Source: an uncultured Prevotella sp. (GTDB taxonomy: Bacteria; Bacteroidota; Bacteroidia; Bacteroidales; Bacteroidaceae). Taken from it: DNA of 11,139 nucleotides. The notes beneath the pieces were generated by a model. It saw only the letters and a program-made list of their open reading frames with translations, searched no databases and was not told the origin of the DNA. This document shows, one piece after another, positions 8,444 through 11,139 of the stretch. The translations under genes were made by a program, and so were the position numbers. The number at the start of each line of letters is the position of its first letter. Positions within the stretch are counted from its first letter, which is position 1. Where the stretch lies: positions 1 to 11,139 of the forward strand of contig OMVH01000044.1 in NCBI GenBank assembly GCA_900314365.1, written 5' to 3'.

Positions 8444-9092
8444 ACAAAGGGTCATCGGGTAACGGTGATTCCACCACTACCTGCTTATGAGACACAGGGT
8501 GCTCGAACTCCATACGACGGGAGAGCAGCGAGATGCCTCCGTCAGGATTGCTGCGGCCGGCGCCGTACTTCAGGTCGCCTTTGATGGGACAGCCCATATG
8601 ACTCAACTGGCATCTTATCTGATGATGGCGTCCTGTGAGGAGCTTTATCTCCAGCATTGTGTAGTGGTCGGAGTGGGAGAGGACCCGGTAGATGAGAATG
8701 GACTTCTTGCTTCCCGTTACTTCATGGTCGTAGGCAAAGGTCTTGTTGATGCGTTCGTTTCTCACAAGCCAGTCGGTGAGTGTACCCTCGGGCTCGGCCG
8801 GAGCATTCCGGGTGATGGCCCAATAAGTCTTGTGCACTTCGCCGTTACGGAACATGCTGTTCAGACGTGAGAGAGCCTTGGAAGTCTTGGCAAACATGAC
8901 AAGACCTGCCACAGGACGGTCGAGGCGGTGGGTTACGCCAAGAAACACATTACCAGGCTTGTTGTATTTCTCTTTCAGATAACGCTTTACACTATCCGAG
9001 AGGGGAGCATCACCGCTTTTGTCCGCCTGAACGATTTCTCCACTCTGCTTGTACACAATGATAATATGGTTGTCCTCGTAGACTACCTGCAT
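8412..9092 (-). CDS. RluA-family RNA pseudouridine synthase
   Basis: This 226-residue cytoplasmic enzyme should isomerise uridine to pseudouridine in rRNA or tRNA. The catalytic motif HRLDR lies at residues 55-59, with D58 the expected nucleophile. A second family motif, GRHHQIRCQL followed by GCPIKGDLKYG, is in the C-terminal half. There is no S4 RNA-binding domain before the catalytic domain, so it is a short, single-domain type, and the substrate (RluA, RluC, RluD or TruC-like) cannot be decided. I chose the ATG at 9092 because MQVVYEDNH begins where family members usually begin. A GTG at 9125 in the same frame would add 11 non-conserved residues and lies inside the arm of a strong inverted repeat. 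It is the last gene of a probable operon after the TetR-type regulator and fabG. Confidence 0.9.
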   Translation of the reverse strand: MQVVYEDNHIIIVYKQSGEIVQADKSGDAPLSDSVKRYLKEKYNKPGNVFLGVTHRLDRPVAGLVMFAKTSKALSRLNSMFRNGEVHKTYWAITRNAPAEPEGTLTDWLVRNERINKTFAYDHEVTGSKKSILIYRVLSHSDHYTMLEIKLLTGRHHQIRCQLSHMGCPIKGDLKYGAGRSNPDGGISLLSRRMEFEHPVSHKQVVVESPLPDDPLWQEMARNIRK

Positions 9093-9116
9093 GTCCCAGT
9101 GCTGTTTTGATAATGA

Positions 9117-9174
9117 GTCCGTCACCCCTTCGGCTACCTTTCAAACAGGAGAACGAGCCGCAACGGTGACGGAC
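9117..9174 (-). repeat. 58-nt inverted repeat between fabG and the pseudouridine synthase gene
   Basis: A perfect 10-bp inverted repeat joins GTCCGTCACC (9117-9126) to GGTGACGGAC (9165-9174). Inside, CGGCT (9131-9135) pairs with AGCCG (9156-9160) across a 4x4 internal loop, leaving a 20-nt apical loop. It starts about 12 nt after the fabG stop. No T-run follows, so it is not a typical terminator. It could stabilise or process the fabG transcript end, or control translation of the next gene. Confidence 0.65.
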
Positions 9175-9186
9175 CAAGATAAATGA

Positions 9187-9939
9187 TTACATGTTCATTC
9201 CGCCGTCAACCTGTATCACCTGACCTGTGACGTAGCTGGACAGGTCAGAAGCGAGGAAGGTGGCCACATTGGCTATATCGTCGACCGTTCCTGCACGACG
9301 AAGTGGAATATTCTGAATCCACTGCTTACGTATGTCATCGGGCAATGCCTGGGTCATGGCAGTGTCGATGAAGCCCGGAGCTATAGCATTGGCACGGATG
9401 CCGCGGCGACCAATCTCCTGACCGATGCTCTTGGCAAGGGCGATGAGTCCGGCCTTGGAAGCTGCATAATTGCACTGTCCGGCATTTCCGTGAACACCCA
9501 CGACGGAAGCCATGTTGATGATGGAACCACCGCGCTGGTGCATCATGATGGGTGTAACCGCATGGATGAAGTTGAAAGCACTCTTCAGATTCACGGCAAT
9601 GACGGCATCCCACTGCTGCTCAGTCATCTTCAGCATTAGGGCATCCTTGGTGATTCCTGCATTATTGACAAGAATGTCAATATGTCCGAACTCTTCCTCC
9701 ACCTTACTGACAAGTTCTGCAGTGTCAGCGAAGTTGGCAGCATTGCCAGCATAACCTTTGGCCTTCACTCCGAGAGCCAGCAGCTCGCGCTCTGTGCCCA
9801 AACCTCCATGCTCCTCGTCGATGACAAGGTCGGTGAATGCAATGTTGGCGCCCTCAGCGGCGAACTTCAGCGCAATAGCTTTTCCTATCCCGCGTGCGGC
9901 CCCCGTAATGAGGGCTGTCTTTCCTGTTAATAATCCCAT
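9187..9939 (-). CDS. fabG: 3-oxoacyl-[acyl-carrier-protein] reductase FabG (SDR family)
   Basis: This 250-residue classical short-chain dehydrogenase is expected to catalyse the NADPH-dependent reduction of 3-oxoacyl-ACP to 3-hydroxyacyl-ACP in type II fatty-acid elongation. The nucleotide-binding motif TGAARGIG is at residues 12-19 and NNAG at 92-95. The catalytic set is N117, S145, Y158 and K162 (YAASK), and the protein ends in the FabG-like QVDGGMNM. Length matches FabG exactly. The ATG start lies just before the Rossmann strand. It lies 80 bp downstream of the TetR-type regulator gene with no terminator or strong promoter between them, so cotranscription is likely and the regulator may control it. 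Other SDR substrates are possible, since this superfamily is promiscuous, but the overall sequence reads as FabG. Confidence 0.92.
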   Translation of the reverse strand: MGLLTGKTALITGAARGIGKAIALKFAAEGANIAFTDLVIDEEHGGLGTERELLALGVKAKGYAGNAANFADTAELVSKVEEEFGHIDILVNNAGITKDALMLKMTEQQWDAVIAVNLKSAFNFIHAVTPIMMHQRGGSIINMASVVGVHGNAGQCNYAASKAGLIALAKSIGQEIGRRGIRANAIAPGFIDTAMTQALPDDIRKQWIQNIPLRRAGTVDDIANVATFLASDLSSYVTGQVIQVDGGMNM

Positions 9940-10019
9940 TTTGAATAAATGTATTTAAGTGGTTGATTTTTTTATAAGTTGTAGGGAGAGTAGTGGTTCC
10001 TTTTACCCAAGATACCTCG

Positions 10020-10613
10020 TCAGTGCCCGACACTTTTTCCGAGCGCTCCGTAAACAACCTTGGCTACAAGAGGCTTGCTGCTCTCCTCTGTCAGTCCATG
10101 TCCCAAACGCCCATAGATAAAGGGCACCTCAAGGCCTTTAATACAATAGTGAGTGATATCGGCCACCAGTTCGACATTTTCTATATCAAATTCTCCGTCA
10201 GCTTTGGCATCTGAATATACTTTACGGAAAAGTTCGATCTCATCCTCATCAAAGTTCTTCCTCACTTTCTCGACCATCCAGATATTACGGAAGAACTCCG
10301 CGCGCAAGTTACCATTGCGAATCACGGTCTCTTTAATCATACTTAGATGAGTATAGATAAGTTCGATAATCTTATCCTGAGGCGATATTTTTTTTGCAGC
10401 CACTTCGTCGAGCTTGTCGCTGAGACGCTCCAACTCGCCTTCAATGACTGCATAGTAGACTTCGTCCTTACTCTTGAAGTACGTATAGAGCGTACGGCGC
10501 CCTTTGCCCGAAGCCTTTGCTATGTCGTTCATCGTAGTATTGGCAATGCCATTTTTGGCAAACAATTGTCTTGCCACGTCGACAAGCATCTGTCGTGTCT
10601 TTGATATTGACAT
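10020..10613 (-). CDS. TetR/AcrR family transcriptional regulator
   Basis: This 197-residue protein is a likely dimeric DNA-binding repressor. The N-terminal TetR domain reads ARQLFAKNGIANTTMNDIAKASGKG..TLYTYFKSKDEV, with the helix-turn-helix at about residues 26-46; the rest is a variable helical ligand-binding and dimerisation domain. The frame is open up to an ATG at 10721, but the promoter at 10656-10687 lies inside that extension and the domain begins only at MSISKTRQ, so the ATG at 10613 is the start. A 25-bp inverted repeat overlapping the promoter (10634-10658) is a candidate autoregulatory site. The gene is followed by fabG and an RluA-type gene on the same strand, suggesting control of fatty-acid or envelope lipid metabolism. 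The ligand cannot be told from the sequence. Confidence 0.9.
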   Translation of the reverse strand: MSISKTRQMLVDVARQLFAKNGIANTTMNDIAKASGKGRRTLYTYFKSKDEVYYAVIEGELERLSDKLDEVAAKKISPQDKIIELIYTHLSMIKETVIRNGNLRAEFFRNIWMVEKVRKNFDEDEIELFRKVYSDAKADGEFDIENVELVADITHYCIKGLEVPFIYGRLGHGLTEESSKPLVAKVVYGALGKSVGH

Positions 10614-10633
10614 AATCCGCCTTCTTTTTGTTG

Positions 10634-10658
10634 TTGCACATCTGTTAGCTGTGTGCAA
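10634..10658. promoter_or_regulatory. Candidate TetR operator: 7-bp arms, TTGCACA-N11-TGTGCAA
   Basis: TTGCACA (10634-10640) and TGTGCAA (10652-10658) form a perfect inverted repeat with an 11-bp spacer. It overlaps the -7 box (10656-10663) and the expected transcript start of the regulator gene, where bound repressor would block transcription. Symmetry and size suit a dimeric TetR protein. Autoregulation is inference. Confidence 0.6.
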
Positions 10659-10687
10659 AAGTATGATTTTTATTTCTAACAGACAAA
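10656..10687 (-). promoter_or_regulatory. Promoter of the tetR-fabG-rlu operon
   Basis: On the minus strand TTTG (10687-10684) is followed after exactly 20 bp by TACTTTTG (10663-10656). This fits the Bacteroidota promoter TTTG-N19-21-TAnnTTTG in both boxes and in spacing. The predicted start near 10649 leaves a leader of about 36 nt to the ATG at 10613 and excludes the upstream in-frame ATG at 10721. Confidence 0.82.
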
Positions 10688-10721
10688 GGAATGTCGTTTT
10701 TTTTGAGATTTTTGCATTCAC

Positions 10722-10850
10722 ACCTCAGCCACATTGTATTCAAACTTCGGCCGACTCGCATTCAATATATCGAATACACTATCGCAGAGTCATTGATATA
10801 AGTCAATATATTGCTTTTGAAATCAAATATCATGAAAAAAACACAGTGAA
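10722..10850. other. A/T-rich divergent intergenic region
   Basis: This is the part of the 302-bp gap between the regulator start and the tRNA that lies outside the two promoters. I see no gene. It carries TCAATATAT twice (10762-10770 and 10803-10811), the second copy within the 10-bp palindrome CAATATATTG (10804-10813). It may contribute to upstream promoter activation, but nothing shows this directly. Confidence 0.5.
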
Positions 10851-10853
10851 AAC

Positions 10854-10884
10854 TTGGCGCATAAAGAATTTTGTAGTACCTTTG
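10854..10884 (+). promoter_or_regulatory. Promoter of the initiator tRNA gene
   Basis: TTG (10854-10856) and TACCTTTG (10877-10884) are separated by 20 bp, matching the Bacteroidota -33/-7 consensus in sequence and spacing. The start would fall near 10890, giving a 5' leader of about 25 nt before the mature tRNA at 10916. Confidence 0.8.
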
Positions 10885-10915
10885 CAATCGCAATCAGGAA
10901 AAAGCTGATTAACAT

Positions 10916-10988
10916 CGCGGAGTGGAGCAGTTGGTAGCTCGCCAGGCTCATAACCTGGAGGTCGCACGTTCGAGTCCTGCCTCCGCAA
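10916..10988 (+). tRNA. Initiator tRNA-fMet (CAT anticodon)
   Basis: The cloverleaf is complete: acceptor CGCGGAG/CTCCGCA, D stem GAGC/GCTC, anticodon stem CCAGG/CCTGG with loop CTCATAA, variable AGGTC, and T loop TTCGAGT. The C1 x A72 mismatch at the acceptor end (first C against last A) is the hallmark of bacterial initiator tRNA and separates it from elongator tRNA-Met. The sequence also follows E. coli fMet closely in the D arm (TGGAGCAG...TGGTAGCTCG). A full CCA is not encoded; the discriminator A is followed by CT. Two oddities are visible. The anticodon stem has A29-U41 where the three-G:C rule predicts G29-C41, and the T stem has a C52 x C62 mismatch. It appears to be a single-gene unit with its own promoter and terminator. 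Confidence 0.95.
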
Positions 10989-10992
10989 CTAT

Positions 10993-11036
10993 AACGTCCG
11001 AAGTCGTTGAACATCAACACTTCGGGCGTTTTTGTT
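10993..11036 (+). terminator. Rho-independent terminator of the tRNA-fMet gene
   Basis: AACGTCCGAAGT (10993-11004) pairs with ACTTCGGGCGTT (11019-11030) over 12 bp with one G-U pair. The stem continues after a one-base bulge with GTTGA/TCAAC around an ACA loop, and is followed by TTT G TTT. It begins 4 nt after the tRNA. The T-run meets the probable 5' end of the group II intron. Confidence 0.9.
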
Positions 11037-11139
11037 TGACCAGCATGTGTACCGGCTAACGGGTGTAAGTCCCGAGCAGACCAGGTAGTGGGAACTGCAT
11101 AGCCAGAGAGACAAGGGTGTCCATCGCGAGGTGGAATCT
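11034..11139 (+). mobile_element. Group II intron, 5' part of domain I (IIC-like), cut by the window end
   Basis: A retroelement ribozyme appears to start at GTTTG (11034), close to the GUGYG consensus of group II introns. Its folding matches domain I. The stem GGCTA/TAGCC (11054-11058 with 11100-11104) encloses the hairpin CGGG-TGTAAGT-CCCG (11060-11074), whose GGTGTAAGTCC loop is typical of bacterial introns, and a second hairpin with GCAG/CTGC (11076-11079 with 11095-11098). Next come CAAGGGTGTCC and the stem CCATC/GGTGG closed by a GCGA tetraloop (11121-11134), then GGAATCT. From memory, the same order and nearly the same words occur in the Oceanobacillus iheyensis group IIC intron. Insertion right behind a terminator hairpin is the known target preference of class IIC. 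Domains II-VI and the maturase/reverse transcriptase lie outside, so completeness and activity are unknown. Confidence 0.82.

Noticed and set aside
8412..9125. GTG start at 9125 for the pseudouridine synthase
   Set aside because: It adds 11 residues unlike the family and sits within the arm of a perfect 10-bp inverted repeat. It remains possible.
10020..10721. Longer 233-residue version of the TetR-type regulator starting at 10721
   Set aside because: The -33/-7 promoter and candidate operator lie inside the extra 36 codons, and the extension is unlike the start of a TetR domain.
10762..10813. Repeated TCAATATAT upstream of the tRNA promoter
   Set aside because: Short, very A/T-rich words recur easily in such a region; the 41-bp separation has no clear meaning, so it is recorded only in the intergenic note.
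10823..11020. 65-codon minus-strand frame across the tRNA
   Set aside because: It is antisense to a complete tRNA gene and its terminator, and its residues simply mirror the tRNA.

Overview
The window looks like a chromosomal segment of a Bacteroidota member, probably Bacteroidales (Prevotella/Bacteroides-like; the genus is inference). Three things point there. The promoters I can find carry the TAnnTTTG -7 box typical of this phylum, two of them with a TTTG or TTG box exactly 20 bp upstream. The Omp85 protein is a lipoprotein encoded next to a TamB-like giant, as in the TamL-TamB arrangement of this phylum. Start sites lack clear Shine-Dalgarno sequences.

Layout, left to right. Positions 1-249 hold no convincing gene but contain a 12-bp direct repeat at a 22-bp period. 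All six protein genes lie on the minus strand. At the left, a nucleotidyltransferase (327-1241) has its own promoter candidate and a strong terminator. To its right is the tamL-tamB pair (1341-8320), overlapping by ATGA, with a promoter candidate just upstream of tamB. Further right is a likely operon read in the order TetR-type regulator (10020-10613), fabG (9187-9939), RluA-family pseudouridine synthase (8412-9092), ending in a terminator that overlaps the last codons. The regulator has a textbook promoter overlapped by a 25-bp inverted repeat, the best candidate for its own operator. A 58-nt inverted repeat sits between fabG and the pseudouridine synthase.

On the plus strand at the right end are a promoter, an initiator tRNA-fMet (10916-10988) and its Rho-independent terminator. 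Directly after the terminator T-run begins what I read as the 5' part of a group II intron (about 11034 to the window end). Its domain I hairpins resemble group IIC introns, which are known to insert behind terminator hairpins. The intron-encoded reverse transcriptase would lie outside the window.

Functionally, tamL-tamB serve outer-membrane biogenesis, fabG serves fatty-acid synthesis and the linked regulator may tune it. The remaining genes are housekeeping. I see no CRISPR array, toxin-antitoxin pair, phage gene or evident new multi-gene system. The most interesting structures are the truncated intron behind the initiator tRNA, oddities in that tRNA, the candidate operator and the fabG-rlu hairpin.
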